Assembly (NCBI GenBank): GCA_947090765.1
Contig: OX352322.1
Location: 3,393,501-3,457,500, forward strand
Reading direction: 5' to 3'
Length of the DNA: 64,000 bases
Source of the DNA: Pseudomonas sp. MM223
GTDB taxonomy: Bacteria; Pseudomonadota; Gammaproteobacteria; Pseudomonadales; Pseudomonadaceae
The position numbers and the translations under genes were made by a program. The notes under the pieces are model-generated. The model was not told the origin of the DNA. It did not search any database and saw only the letters and a program-made list of their open reading frames with translations. This document shows, piece by piece, positions 48,185 to 57,083 of this stretch; position 1 is the stretch's first letter; each line of letters starts with the position of its first letter.

Positions 48185-49150
48185 ATGAAGTATCTGGTAG
48201 TGGGTGGTGCGGGCTACATTGGCTCGCACATGGTCAAGCATCTGCTCGGTGCCGGCCATGAGGTTGTGGTGGCGGACCTGGTTTCGCCTGGCCCCGGCAT
48301 CCAGTGGGCCAAGCTCGACATTGCCGACGAAGCAGCCCTGGATGTGCTGTTCGGCGTCTGTCACTTTGATGCGGTGTTCCACTTTGCTTCGTTCATCCAG
48401 GTGGGCGAGTCTGTCAGCGCGCCCGGCAAGTACTACCAGAACAACGTCGCCGCCACCCTCGCCCTGCTGCAAGCCATGGTCAATGCAGGTATCAAGCATC
48501 TGGTGTTTTCTTCCAGTGCCGCCGTTTATGGCAACCCACAGTACGTGCCGATCGATGAAGCGCACGTCAAAGGGCCGATCAACCCTTACGGGCTGAGCAA
48601 ATGGATGGTCGAGCAGATTCTCGAAGACTTCGAGCGGGCCTATGGCTTGAAATCTGTATGCCTGCGCTACTTCAATGCTGCCGGTGCCGACCCCGATGGC
48701 CAGCTGGGTGAACGCCATGAACCGGAAACCCACCTGATCCCGCTGATCCTGCAGGCTGCATCAGGGCGCCGCGAAGCGGTGACAGTGTTTGGCCGGGATT
48801 ACGACACGCCGGATGGCACCTGTATCCGCGACTACGTGCATGTGGCCGATCTGGCGACGGCGCATGCGTTGGCGGTGGATTACTTACTGGCAGGTGGCGA
48901 GCGCGCTGCATTCAACTTGGGCAACGGCCTGGGCTTTTCGGTGCAGCAAGTGATCGACACGGCCCGGGCGGTGACCGGGCGGCAGATCAATGCCCTTGAC
49001 GCGCCACGCCGCGCGGGCGACCCGCCCCGGCTGGTGGCCGATGCGAGCAAGGCGCTGCAAGTGCTGGGCTGGCGGCCAGAATTTGCTTCACTGGAACAAA
49101 TTGTGCGGCATGCCTGGCAGTGGGAGTTGCAGTATCCCTGGGCCCGGTGA
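48185..49150 (+). CDS. galE: UDP-glucose 4-epimerase
   Basis: 321 aa extended SDR. NAD-binding GGAGYIGSHM at 7-16, SSSAAVYGNPQ with the catalytic Ser, and NPYGLSKWMVE with the Tyr-x3-Lys pair; RYFNAAGADPDG and CIRDYVHVADLA complete the GalE signature. Supplies UDP-galactose (or UDP-GalNAc) for the polymer. AGGAGG lies 5 nt before the ATG; a GTG two codons earlier was not used. Confidence 0.93.
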   Translation: MKYLVVGGAGYIGSHMVKHLLGAGHEVVVADLVSPGPGIQWAKLDIADEAALDVLFGVCHFDAVFHFASFIQVGESVSAPGKYYQNNVAATLALLQAMVNAGIKHLVFSSSAAVYGNPQYVPIDEAHVKGPINPYGLSKWMVEQILEDFERAYGLKSVCLRYFNAAGADPDGQLGERHEPETHLIPLILQAASGRREAVTVFGRDYDTPDGTCIRDYVHVADLATAHALAVDYLLAGGERAAFNLGNGLGFSVQQVIDTARAVTGRQINALDAPRRAGDPPRLVADASKALQVLGWRPEFASLEQIVRHAWQWELQYPWAR

Positions 49151-49162
49151 GTGGGTCTCAAT

Positions 49163-49262
49163 TCCTGTAGGAGCAGCCTTGTGCTGCGAAGAGGCCAGTG
49201 CAGACATCCACAAATGTGTTGTCTGTACTGGCCTCTTCGCAGCACAAGGCTGCTCCTACAAG
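49163..49262. repeat. REP pair, hybrid type
   Basis: CTGTAGGAGCAGCCTTGTGC and GCTGCGAAGAGGCCAGT on one arm, complement on the other. It joins the TGTAGGAGC-CTTGTG half of one REP type with the GAAGAGGCC half of the other. Lies between convergent galE and the CpsD-like gene. Confidence 0.93.
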
Positions 49263-49279
49263 TGCATGGTTTCGGGGCC

Positions 49280-50089
49280 TTAGTAATACGTGCGTGGCTG
49301 CTCGTCGGCCTTGTTCAGCACTGTCCCGATCAGGTTCACCGTGGCCAGGTGATGCAGGCAGTCCTCGATTTCCTTCTTGTTGTTCATCCCGTTGGCCACC
49401 ACCAGCAGCACACAATCGAACTTGGGTATCACGGTAATCGCATCGTCAGAGCTTAGCAGCGGCGGCAAATCGAAAATGCAGATGCGCGACTCGTAGCGGT
49501 TGCGCAAATCACTGATCAGGTTGTTCACCTTGGGCGACGACAGCATCTCGGTCGACATCGGCACCGGCACCCGCGTCGGTAGCACCACGAAACGTGGCAG
49601 GGTCGGGTTGACCAGGCATTGCTGCAACTCGGCCTTGTCCGTCAGAAACTCGTTCAGCGCCTGCTCCATGGGCAGGCCCAGACAGCTGCCAACCTTGGGC
49701 CGGCGCAGGTCGAAATCCACCAGCAAGGCGGTTTTGGTGGTGTAGTGGGCGATACTCATGGCCAGGTTGATCGCCAGCACAGTCTTGCCCGCCTCAGGCG
49801 TTGGCGAGGTGATAGCCAGGGTGCGCCAACCATTCTCCTCCATCGCCCTGAGCACTTGGGTGCGCAGCAGGTCGATCGGCCCGTTCATGTTGGAGTTCTT
49901 GTTGTACGCCACGATGCGGTGGCGCTCCAGATGGTCCGCGCGCAGCGGCACCACTTTGGTGTTCACATAATCGAACTGCCCAGGCACTTCTGCCAGCGCC
50001 GTGCCAGGGGCGGGTGATAATGCCTGAGGGGTGCCCGGGGTAACCTGGTGAATATTATTGCCAACAGCCGGCTTGGTCCTGTCCATCAC
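49280..50089 (-). CDS. CpsD/CapB-like exopolysaccharide ATPase (BY-kinase family)
   Basis: 269 aa. Walker A SPTPEAGKT at 95-103, Walker A' LLVDFDLRRP at 122-131, Walker B ICIFDLPPLL. This is the cytoplasmic domain of tyrosine autokinases that pair with a Wzz-type membrane protein, here the gene directly upstream. The C-terminus has only two tyrosines (RTYY) rather than a long Tyr cluster, so regulation by multi-site phosphorylation may be reduced. Last gene of the wza-like operon. Confidence 0.88.
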   Translation of the reverse strand: MMDRTKPAVGNNIHQVTPGTPQALSPAPGTALAEVPGQFDYVNTKVVPLRADHLERHRIVAYNKNSNMNGPIDLLRTQVLRAMEENGWRTLAITSPTPEAGKTVLAINLAMSIAHYTTKTALLVDFDLRRPKVGSCLGLPMEQALNEFLTDKAELQQCLVNPTLPRFVVLPTRVPVPMSTEMLSSPKVNNLISDLRNRYESRICIFDLPPLLSSDDAITVIPKFDCVLLVVANGMNNKKEIEDCLHHLATVNLIGTVLNKADEQPRTYY

Positions 50090-50097
50090 TGCTTTCC

Positions 50098-51660
50098 CTA
50101 TGCAAACCGAGATATGACCTTGAACAACAGCACATCCAGTGGCATGTAGAAGACGTGCACCAGCACTACCATGATAGCTGCCAACGCCAGTGCCGCCAGG
50201 ATCAGCCAGTTACGCCAGCGCTTGCGCCTGGCCACATCGGCCCTGGTATCGATGTAAGGCAGTGCCACCAGCACCCGTTTACCCAGCAGGTTTTCCAGGG
50301 CGCCAACGCCGCGTACGCGCTGGTTGAGCATTTCCAGCAACATCACCAGGGCGCCGCCGCCTGCCGGTGCCAGCACCAGCCCCAACGCTGCGATCTTCTT
50401 GCGATTAGGCTTTATCGGTTTTTCAGGCATCAGCGGTGGTTCCAGCAGTACAAAGCGTTCCGCCTTGTTCTCCTGCTCCAGGCTTTCGGTAATTTTCGCG
50501 CCCATTTCCTTGGCACGGATTTCTTCGTACTTCTTGCGCGCGTTATCGTGGTCACGCATCAAGGTCACCAAGCCACGCTCGACTTGTGGTGCCTCGAGGA
50601 TCTCGGCTTCGTAGCCTTCCATCTTCTTGGTCAATTCGCGCTTCTGATCGGCCAGCGAACTGATACGTTCCTGGGCCGCGCTCATCTTGGCGCGAACGCG
50701 CGCTACATCGAGGCTCACCGTGGACGCCGTAGTCGTGCCGCCACCACTGGCTTCAAGCGCCTGGATCTTGCGCTTGACCGCTACCACATCCGGGTGGGCC
50801 TCCTTGTAGCGGGTCAGCAACCGGGCGTACTCGGCCTTCAGGCTTGGCAGGTCCTGAGGCTGGTCGGCACTGGCTGGCTTGCTGCCTTCGGTAGTTTTGG
50901 TGGCCAGGCCGGCATTGGCCGCAGACAACTCCAGCTCCAGGTAGCGCAGTTCTTCCTGAGCGGCCTTGTAGTCGCGGTCGACCTCGCGGAACTCCAGCTC
51001 CGACCGCGAGAGCATGTTCATGCGCAACGTCTGGTGCTCGGGCAAGGCATTGGCGTGGGCCTGCTTGAAGTCGGCCAGCTGGTTTTCCAGGCTGGCCAGC
51101 TCGGCACCCAGCTTGTTGGCCTCCTGGGTAAGAAACTCAGTGGTTTCGTTGGCCCGTTCGGTACGTTGCTTGAGGTTTTCGTTGAGGAACAGGGTGACCA
51201 GTTCGTCGGCCACTTCCTTGGCTACTTCCGCCTGCTTGTGCTCGAAGGACACATTGAAGGCAACCGTTGCCTCGCCGCGTCCACGCACAAACGTGGTGAG
51301 GGTTTCGACGACGATGGCATTGCGCATCTGGTCGATCTTGTCGGACTCGCTCAAGCGCTTGTCGGCAAACAGGTTGTACTTGTCGATGATGCGCAGCAGG
51401 TTCTCGCGCGTCATCACACGCTGGCGAATCACCTCGATGCGCTCATCGGCAAAGCTGGTGGTGTTGGTCGACACCAGCTCGGGCGAAATCTGCTGTGATT
51501 CCACCAGGATGGTCCCGGTCGACTGGTAGATCGGCGGCACCATCAACGCGACAGCCACAGTCGCGGCAAGAATGACTACGGCACTCACCCCTAACACCAG
51601 GGCCCTGTCCTTGATAATGGCGATGTAATCTCTGATGGAGAGTTCGTAGTCAGACTTCAT
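50098..51660 (-). CDS. Polysaccharide co-polymerase/chain-length determinant (Wzz/GumC-like)
   Basis: 520 aa. First membrane helix about 20-43, then a long periplasmic coiled coil (AEVAKEVADELVTLFLNENL through MSAAQERISSLADQKRELTK), then LMPEKPIKPNRKK with the proline-rich segment before the second helix. Unusually a kinase-linker-like stretch (LLGKRVLVALPYIDT) and a further helix near 490-510 follow. Works with the CpsD-like ATPase to set polymer length and link to the export pore. Confidence 0.9.
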   Translation of the reverse strand: MKSDYELSIRDYIAIIKDRALVLGVSAVVILAATVAVALMVPPIYQSTGTILVESQQISPELVSTNTTSFADERIEVIRQRVMTRENLLRIIDKYNLFADKRLSESDKIDQMRNAIVVETLTTFVRGRGEATVAFNVSFEHKQAEVAKEVADELVTLFLNENLKQRTERANETTEFLTQEANKLGAELASLENQLADFKQAHANALPEHQTLRMNMLSRSELEFREVDRDYKAAQEELRYLELELSAANAGLATKTTEGSKPASADQPQDLPSLKAEYARLLTRYKEAHPDVVAVKRKIQALEASGGGTTTASTVSLDVARVRAKMSAAQERISSLADQKRELTKKMEGYEAEILEAPQVERGLVTLMRDHDNARKKYEEIRAKEMGAKITESLEQENKAERFVLLEPPLMPEKPIKPNRKKIAALGLVLAPAGGGALVMLLEMLNQRVRGVGALENLLGKRVLVALPYIDTRADVARRKRWRNWLILAALALAAIMVVLVHVFYMPLDVLLFKVISRFA

Positions 51661-51679
51661 GGGGCCACCTGCCTGAAGT

Positions 51680-52795
51680 TCAGATGTCGGGGTACCTGTA
51701 CGTCAACGTCAAACCAACGATCGTAGCGGTTGCATCGGGCGCTTGGTCCTGTTGCCGTTCCTTGTACATAAGCGATAGGCGCAGGTCCCAGTACGGCGAA
51801 AACTGGCGGCTGGCCCAGACGCTGTAAGTTTGCAATGTGTTAGGGCTTTGCCCTTTACTGTCCTGCCAGGCAGCGTCGGCGCCCACCCGGGCCAGCTCGG
51901 TCACCGCATAACTCCAGACGCCACGCACCTGGTCCAGCTCGGCGAAGCCGCCTTCGGCGCTGGCCACCGTACTGCGCTCGGCGGTCAAGCTGGCATCGGC
52001 ACGCGTGCCGGTGTACAGCAAAGCAACCCCACCCTCCCCGCGCCGGCCGCCATCGTCGCCAGACACTTGGTTGACGCCAATGTGGGCATCGGCGCTAAGG
52101 CCTTCGGCAAGCTGGTACTTGATGCCGACTGCCGGGGTGTAGCTGTTGGAGGCGGTCGCGGTAAGGTCTTGCTCGGGCTCATAGCGTCGGGCACCGAAGC
52201 GGGTATATACATCGGCCCGCTCGCTCCAGGCGTAGGTCCAGGTAAATACGTTTGCCAGTTCGTCGTAGCCCGTCAGCGTGCTGATGTCATAACGGGCACG
52301 GTTGTACGTGGTTTCGTTGCTCAGGGTGCTGCGCTCGGTAACCGCCTGGCTCCAGTTGCCGGTCAGGGTGTAGAGCTTTTGCGTACCGTCGGTAGTGATT
52401 ACACCGGTATCCAGCACCGTCCCCGACAGCGTCGAGCTTTCGTTGTAGCGCGCCACCAGGCCGAAACGCCCACGCTCGGTGGTGCGCTGCCAGCCCAGGC
52501 TGATATCGGGGTCTTCACGGTTATCGACCACATCCGTGTCGGACGAGCGCAACACATGCATGCCCAGCCCCAACCTCAATTCGTCTTGGTCGAAGGTACC
52601 GATCAGGGTGTAATCCGGCGCGATGATCGTGCGCGTTATGCCCTTTTCCCCCGACGTCAGCAACAACGGGTTGCTGTCATACTCGACGGATGTCGGTACC
52701 ACCACCGTAGACTGCCAATTTGCCGCCAGGACCGTGTCCGTAAACGGCAAAACCAAGATTGCCGTTGCAATGCTAGTTGTTCTAAGAAGAGGCAT
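51680..52795 (-). CDS. Outer-membrane beta-barrel protein of the polysaccharide operon
   Basis: 371 aa; signal peptide about 1-24 (TVLA-ANW). The rest alternates polar and aromatic residues in repeated antiparallel strands (for example DISLGWQRTTERGRFGLVAR, SNSYTPAVGIKYQLAEGLSA) and ends with a LTLTYRYPDI strand, as in barrels of about 16-18 strands. It lies directly between the short OPX gene and Wzz, so it is a good candidate for the outer-membrane pore of this export system. I do not assign a symbol. Confidence 0.82.
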   Translation of the reverse strand: MPLLRTTSIATAILVLPFTDTVLAANWQSTVVVPTSVEYDSNPLLLTSGEKGITRTIIAPDYTLIGTFDQDELRLGLGMHVLRSSDTDVVDNREDPDISLGWQRTTERGRFGLVARYNESSTLSGTVLDTGVITTDGTQKLYTLTGNWSQAVTERSTLSNETTYNRARYDISTLTGYDELANVFTWTYAWSERADVYTRFGARRYEPEQDLTATASNSYTPAVGIKYQLAEGLSADAHIGVNQVSGDDGGRRGEGGVALLYTGTRADASLTAERSTVASAEGGFAELDQVRGVWSYAVTELARVGADAAWQDSKGQSPNTLQTYSVWASRQFSPYWDLRLSLMYKERQQDQAPDATATIVGLTLTYRYPDI

Positions 52796-52819
52796 TAAGT
52801 GTTCTTATTAAAGGCAAGA

Positions 52820-53377
52820 TCAAGGAACGACCAGCGTGTCGCCAGCCTGAAGTTGGATGTTGGTGGACATGTCCCGCCCAGACACCAGGTCCTTATATCG
52901 CACGGGCAGGATCTTTTGGGAAGCGCCAGTGCCGCGGACCACCTTGATATCGCTTTCGTCAGCAAACTTGTCCAGGCCGCCCGACATGCTCAGCGCCTGA
53001 AGCACTGCGGTAGGGCCCGCCATTTGCACGGGGCCCGGCTTGATCACTTTGCCTTGCACATAGACCAGGTTGCCGGCAATGCTCTTGACGACAACGCTGA
53101 CATTCGGGTCGGGGAGGAATTTTTCGAGTTTGGCAGCCACTTGCTTTTCAACTGCCGTTACATCCAGCCCGGCAACATTGATGCGCCCGGCCAAGGGGAA
53201 GGTAATGCTGCCATCGGGTAGTACGGTGGCTTCTTGACGCAGGCTGTCTTCCTGCCACACCGAAACCATCACCACATCGCCAGGGCTGAGCAGGTAAGCC
53301 GCACCACTCTGATCGGCGTTGCCGGCGCTGGACCACACGGTCAGCACGCAGAATGCGGCAATCAATGAACGCATCAT
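52820..53377 (-). CDS. Short polysaccharide export (OPX/Wza-like) protein
   Basis: 185 aa from MMRSLIAAF with GGAGGG 6 nt upstream. Signal peptide about 1-20; Poly_export domain about 26-100 (YLLSPGDVVMVSVWQEDSL, VLPDGSITFPLAGRI), one SLBB domain about 103-160 (VYVQGKVIKPGPVQM), ending QLQAGDTLVVP. It lacks the C-terminal amphipathic helix by which full-length Wza spans the outer membrane and has no lipobox cysteine. Such short OPX proteins need a separate beta-barrel. Confidence 0.9.
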   Translation of the reverse strand: MMRSLIAAFCVLTVWSSAGNADQSGAAYLLSPGDVVMVSVWQEDSLRQEATVLPDGSITFPLAGRINVAGLDVTAVEKQVAAKLEKFLPDPNVSVVVKSIAGNLVYVQGKVIKPGPVQMAGPTAVLQALSMSGGLDKFADESDIKVVRGTGASQKILPVRYKDLVSGRDMSTNIQLQAGDTLVVP

Positions 53378-53643
53378 GAGGGTCCCTCCGGCCAAATGGC
53401 CCGAAAAAGAGCACTGAATGAGAACAGCACACCAACTCTCGCTCTGCTTCGCGGCCTGAACCCGCCGCGATGGCCTCAATCTTCCTGGAGGCCCCAACCT
53501 TGACGCTTACATATGGGCTGCATTGCTCTGCAACCAAGGCCTTTCGAGGGCTACTGGGAATATAGCAACGGTTGGGAAATTCACAAGCCAGGCCCGGGGC
53601 TTGCGACAACCTGTGCCCGCTTTAAAAAAGGCGCCGGTCAGCC

Positions 53644-53820
53644 TCAGATCTTTCTTCTGTTTGCCACCAGCACAAAGCCGACAACCGCAAAGGCCAACAA
53701 CCACCCGGCGGTTGAAACAGGAATGATACTGTTTTGATTTACATACGAATCTGCCGCACGCGCAGCACCACTCAGCAACACCAGCAAGAACATCGATTTG
53801 ATAATCAGAGTCGTGCGCAT
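53644..53820 (-). CDS. 58-residue secreted protein with sorting-signal-like C-terminus
   Basis: From MRTTLIIKSM; GGAGGGG just before the ATG. Signal peptide about 1-22 (ARA-ADS), nine polar residues, then IPVSTAGW, a hydrophobic helix LLAFAVVGFVLV (41-52) and the basic end ANRRKI. This three-part tail is like PEP-CTERM-type signals, though the Pro-Glu-Pro core is replaced. It lies upstream of the wza-like operon in the same orientation. Function unknown. Confidence 0.65.
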   Translation of the reverse strand: MRTTLIIKSMFLLVLLSGAARAADSYVNQNSIIPVSTAGWLLAFAVVGFVLVANRRKI

Positions 53821-53919
53821 ACGCCCCTCCAAAAAAACAGGAAAATCAATTAGTTATTTGCACGTTGTGGCGGGAGTTGTTTCGCTGTTGACTTGAGCTT
53901 ATGGGCACAATGACACTAC

Positions 53920-53933
53920 GTCAATGATCCGAC
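53920..53933 (+). promoter_or_regulatory. Weak FleQ-box-like sequence
   Basis: GTCAATGATCCGAC shares 10 of 14 positions with the FleQ consensus GTCAATAAATTGAC and lies about 100 bp upstream of the small secreted-protein gene. FleQ with c-di-GMP controls exopolysaccharide genes in pseudomonads. The match is weak. Confidence 0.25.
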
Positions 53934-54070
53934 ACCATAATAAAATTCAATGGGCGATGGGCGCATTCGTCAAAATGTCGACATGCAAATTATGCAAAGG
54001 GGCGCTGCTGTGAGCGAGGCTGCGTTTCACCGATGAGAAAACGTGAGGGGCGTGCCCTGCCCCTGTCGTT

Positions 54071-54613
54071 TTATTCGTCTGCGTGGTGAACCACGACCAG
54101 CAATTGCGCGGGCTGGGCACCTACCGAGCGTAGTCGATGAGGTGTCTGGGCGTTGAAGTGCAAGGCATCGCCCTGCTCCAGCAGCACCCGTTCGTTCATG
54201 AAATCCACCTCCACCTGGCCTGCGTGCACGAACAGGAACTCTTCGCCCTGGTGTTCCTTGAATGTGGGGTCGCTGAACTCGGACGGTGGCTGGATCAGGA
54301 ACGGCAGCAGGCTGCGCTGCCCGACCTGGGTGGTGAGGGCTGCGTAGCCTGGCCCATGCCCATCGCCTACCAAGGCCTGGCGTTCGCCATGGCGTACCAG
54401 GCTGTAGCGGCTCTGGCCGGCCTGCTCTTCGGCGAACAACTCTTCCACATTCACGTTCAACGCCCGTGCGAGCTTTAGCGCGGCAGCGATCGAGGGTGTA
54501 TTCAGGCCGCGTTCGACCTTGGACAGGTAGCTTTTGGTCATGCCGGTTTTCTCGGCCAGCATTTCCAGGGTCATTCCCAGTTTCTTACGCAGCAGTTTTA
54601 ATCGGATAGACAT
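54071..54613 (-). CDS. XRE-family regulator with C-terminal cupin domain
   Basis: 180 aa from MSIRLKLLRKK. HTH in about 5-60 (MTLEMLAEKTGMTKSYLSKV, ERGLNTPSIAAALKLARALN), cupin from about 105 (FKEHQGEEFLFVHAGQVEVD, LEQGDALHFNAQTPHRLRS). Such regulators (PuuR-like) sense small metabolites and often repress catabolic genes. It lies downstream of atoE on the same strand, with a REP pair between them, so a link to short-chain fatty acid genes is possible. Confidence 0.88.
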   Translation of the reverse strand: MSIRLKLLRKKLGMTLEMLAEKTGMTKSYLSKVERGLNTPSIAAALKLARALNVNVEELFAEEQAGQSRYSLVRHGERQALVGDGHGPGYAALTTQVGQRSLLPFLIQPPSEFSDPTFKEHQGEEFLFVHAGQVEVDFMNERVLLEQGDALHFNAQTPHRLRSVGAQPAQLLVVVHHADE

Positions 54614-54679
54614 GTGACGCGGGTTTCCCAGGCTGAGGCAGCCTGGCAATGATACGTAAACTGCCCAGGAAATGCTGGA

Positions 54680-54795
54680 GCTGCTTTGCAGCCCATCGCC
54701 GGCAAGCCAGGCTCCCACAAATACAGCATCACTTTCGAGGCATGCGCCGTACCTGTGGGAGCTGGCTTGCCGGCGATGGGCCGCACAGCGGCCCT
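54680..54795. repeat. REP pair of the GCCGGCAAGCCAGCTCCCAC type
   Basis: CATCGCCGGCAAGCCAGGCT on the left and its complement on the right, flanked by the GCTTTGCAGC and GGCCGCACAGCGGCC outer hairpins. Confidence 0.92.
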
Positions 54796-54799
54796 GCCT

Positions 54800-56218
54800 T
54801 CATGGCATCACAGGCGGTACATACTGCAGCGTCGTCCCCAGCGCCCACAGCAGCACCAGCACCAACGGCACATGCACCAGCAACTGCACGAACGAGAAGC
54901 CGATCAGGTCGCGCGCCTTGAGCCCCAGCACACCCAGCAGCGGCAGCATGTAGAACGGGTTGATCAGGTTCGGCAAGGCCTCGGCAGCGTTGTAGATCTG
55001 CACTGCCCACCCCAGGTGATACTGCAGGTCGTTGGCCACCAGCATCACGTAGGGTGCCTCGATGATCCACTTGCCACCGCCCGAAGGGATGAAGAAGCCC
55101 AGTACCGCCGAATACACCCCCATCAGCACGGCATAGGTGTCATGGGTGGCAATCTGGGTGAAGAACAGCGAAATATGGTGGGCCAGCGTCTGTTCATCGA
55201 CGCCTTTCACCTGGGTGAGAATGGCAGCGATGGACCCGTACAGCGGGAACTGGATCAGCACACCCGTGGTGGTCGGTACGGCGCGTGCTACCGCGTCAAG
55301 GAAGCTACGCGGCCGCCAGTGCAGCAAGGCACCCAGCATGATGAACAACAGGTTGTAGGTGTTCAGCCCGGAAATCGCCGTAATCGCCGGCTTGGTGGCG
55401 AACTCCTGGTAGAGCCAGCCAGCGGCCAGGGCTACCAGCAGCAGGATCAGGATCGGGCTGTGCTCCAGCCACTCCCCCGGGCGCGTGCGCTGCGGTGCAG
55501 GCGGCGCTGTGAAGCTGGGGTCGACACCACAGTCTTCGGCACTGCGCGCGCTGTTCGGGCCTGGGGCGGTGGCGTAGGCGATAAACAGCGATACCACCAC
55601 CAGCGCTGCCAGCATCACGCCGGACTGCCAGAGGAAGATGGTTTCAGTGAACGGGATCACCCCGGTAATCGACAGGATCGAAGGTGGCAGGCTGGCCGGG
55701 TTGGCTTGCAGTTGCGCCGCCGACGATGACAAACCCAGCGCCCACACCGCGCCCAGGCCCAGGTAGGCGGCTGCGCCGGCGGCGCGGTAGTCCATCTTAA
55801 GGTCGGTGCGCCGCGCCAGGGCACGCACCAGCAGGCCACCGAACACCAGCGACAAGCCCCAGTTGAGCAAGGAGGCCAGCATCGAGATCAGCGCTACCCA
55901 GCACACAGCCGAGCGACCATTGCCGGGGATCCGCGCCAGGCGATCAATCAGCCGCGCGGCGGGCGGCGAGCTGGCCACCACATAGCCGCCAATGACCACG
56001 AAGGCCATCTGCATGGTGAACGGGATGAGGCTCCAGAAGCCATCGCCAAAGGCCTTGGCGGTGTCGGTCGGTTTAGCCCCCATGGCCAGCGCACCGATGC
56101 ACACCAGCAGTACCGCCAGGGCGGCGAACACCCAGGAGTCGGGGAACCAGCGTTCGGCCCAGTTGGAACAGCGCAAGGCAAAGCGCGCGGAACGGCTGTC
56201 TTGAATTTCAGCGGCCAC
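54800..56218 (-). CDS. atoE: Short-chain fatty acid transporter (AtoE family)
   Basis: 472 aa, about ten to twelve membrane helices. Family signatures: NLLFIMLGALLHWRP, QFPLYGSIAAIL, and GVYSAVLGFFIPSGGGKWII. It imports short-chain fatty acids such as butyrate or acetoacetate across the inner membrane. A REP pair separates it from the CoA-transferase genes upstream, with which it forms a functional set. Confidence 0.92.
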   Translation of the reverse strand: MAAEIQDSRSARFALRCSNWAERWFPDSWVFAALAVLLVCIGALAMGAKPTDTAKAFGDGFWSLIPFTMQMAFVVIGGYVVASSPPAARLIDRLARIPGNGRSAVCWVALISMLASLLNWGLSLVFGGLLVRALARRTDLKMDYRAAGAAAYLGLGAVWALGLSSSAAQLQANPASLPPSILSITGVIPFTETIFLWQSGVMLAALVVVSLFIAYATAPGPNSARSAEDCGVDPSFTAPPAPQRTRPGEWLEHSPILILLLVALAAGWLYQEFATKPAITAISGLNTYNLLFIMLGALLHWRPRSFLDAVARAVPTTTGVLIQFPLYGSIAAILTQVKGVDEQTLAHHISLFFTQIATHDTYAVLMGVYSAVLGFFIPSGGGKWIIEAPYVMLVANDLQYHLGWAVQIYNAAEALPNLINPFYMLPLLGVLGLKARDLIGFSFVQLLVHVPLVLVLLWALGTTLQYVPPVMP

Positions 56219-56268
56219 AGTTCAATTCCTTTTATTGGTTTTATCGGATAACTCAGCAAAAACACAAA

Positions 56269-56371
56269 ACCCCTGTAGGAGCAGCCTGGTGCTGCGAAGA
56301 GGCCAGTACAGACAAACATTATGTGAATGCTTGCACTGGCCCTTCGCAGCACAAGGCTGCTCCTACAGGGG
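56269..56371. repeat. REP pair, hybrid type, between atoE and CoA-transferase genes
   Basis: CCCCTGTAGGAGCAGCCTGG with GCTGCGAAGAGGCCAGT and complement. It is inside a likely operon, so it may uncouple CoA-transferase and transporter expression. Confidence 0.93.
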
Positions 56372-56391
56372 AAAGTGTGAAGCCCTCTGAA

Positions 56392-57048
56392 TCAGAAGGT
56401 CATTTCCTTCACATCATCCGGCACGATCAGCTTGCCGGCGGTTTTTGCGATGACCTCTTCAACGCTCACCCCTGGTGCGGTTTCGCGCAGGATGAACGCG
56501 CCGTCTTCGATTTCCAGGTAGGCCAGGTCGGTCAGCACCTTGCGGATGCAGCCGGCACCGGTCAGCGGCAGGCTGCATTGCGGCAGCAACTTGGACTCGC
56601 CGTCCTTGGACGCGTGGGTCATGGTGACGATGATGTTCTCGGCACCCGCCACCAGGTCCATGGCACCGCCCATGCCCTTGACCAGCTTGCCGGGGATCAT
56701 CCACGAGGCGATATTGCCTTGCACATCCACCTCGAAGGCGCCCAGCACCGTCAGGTCGACGTGGCCACCACGGATCATGGCGAACGATTGTGCCGAATCG
56801 AAGATCGAGGCACCGCGGCGGGCGGTGACGGTTTGCTTGCCGGCGTTGATCATGTCGGCATCGAGGGTGCTTTCGGTCGGGAATTCGCCCATGCCGAGCA
56901 GGCCGTTTTCCGATTGCAGCATCACATCCATATCGGCGGGTACGTAGTTGGCCACCAGGGTTGGAATGCCGATGCCCAGGTTGACGTAGTAGCCGTCCTT
57001 CAGTTCACGTGCGACGCGTTGCGCCATCTGTTCGCGGGTCAGTGCCAT
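56392..57048 (-). CDS. 3-oxoacid CoA-transferase subunit B
   Basis: 218 aa. Beta subunit carrying the catalytic glutamate, Glu47 in LQSENGLLGMG, which forms the acyl-CoA anhydride. Other family segments: YVNLGIGIPTLVANYVP and MVAG-like GGAMDLVAGAENIIV. With subunit A it moves CoA from succinyl-CoA or acetyl-CoA to acetoacetate (ScoB/AtoA type; the two cannot be separated here). Confidence 0.92.
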   Translation of the reverse strand: MALTREQMAQRVARELKDGYYVNLGIGIPTLVANYVPADMDVMLQSENGLLGMGEFPTESTLDADMINAGKQTVTARRGASIFDSAQSFAMIRGGHVDLTVLGAFEVDVQGNIASWMIPGKLVKGMGGAMDLVAGAENIIVTMTHASKDGESKLLPQCSLPLTGAGCIRKVLTDLAYLEIEDGAFILRETAPGVSVEEVIAKTAGKLIVPDDVKEMTF

Positions 57049-57083
57049 GGTCAGGGTCTCTTTGTTGTTCTGGTGGATAGCGC

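Noticed and set aside
49163..49262. Inverted repeats of the REP pairs as a CRISPR array
   Set aside because: Only two units per site, in opposite orientation, no regular spacers and no cas genes.
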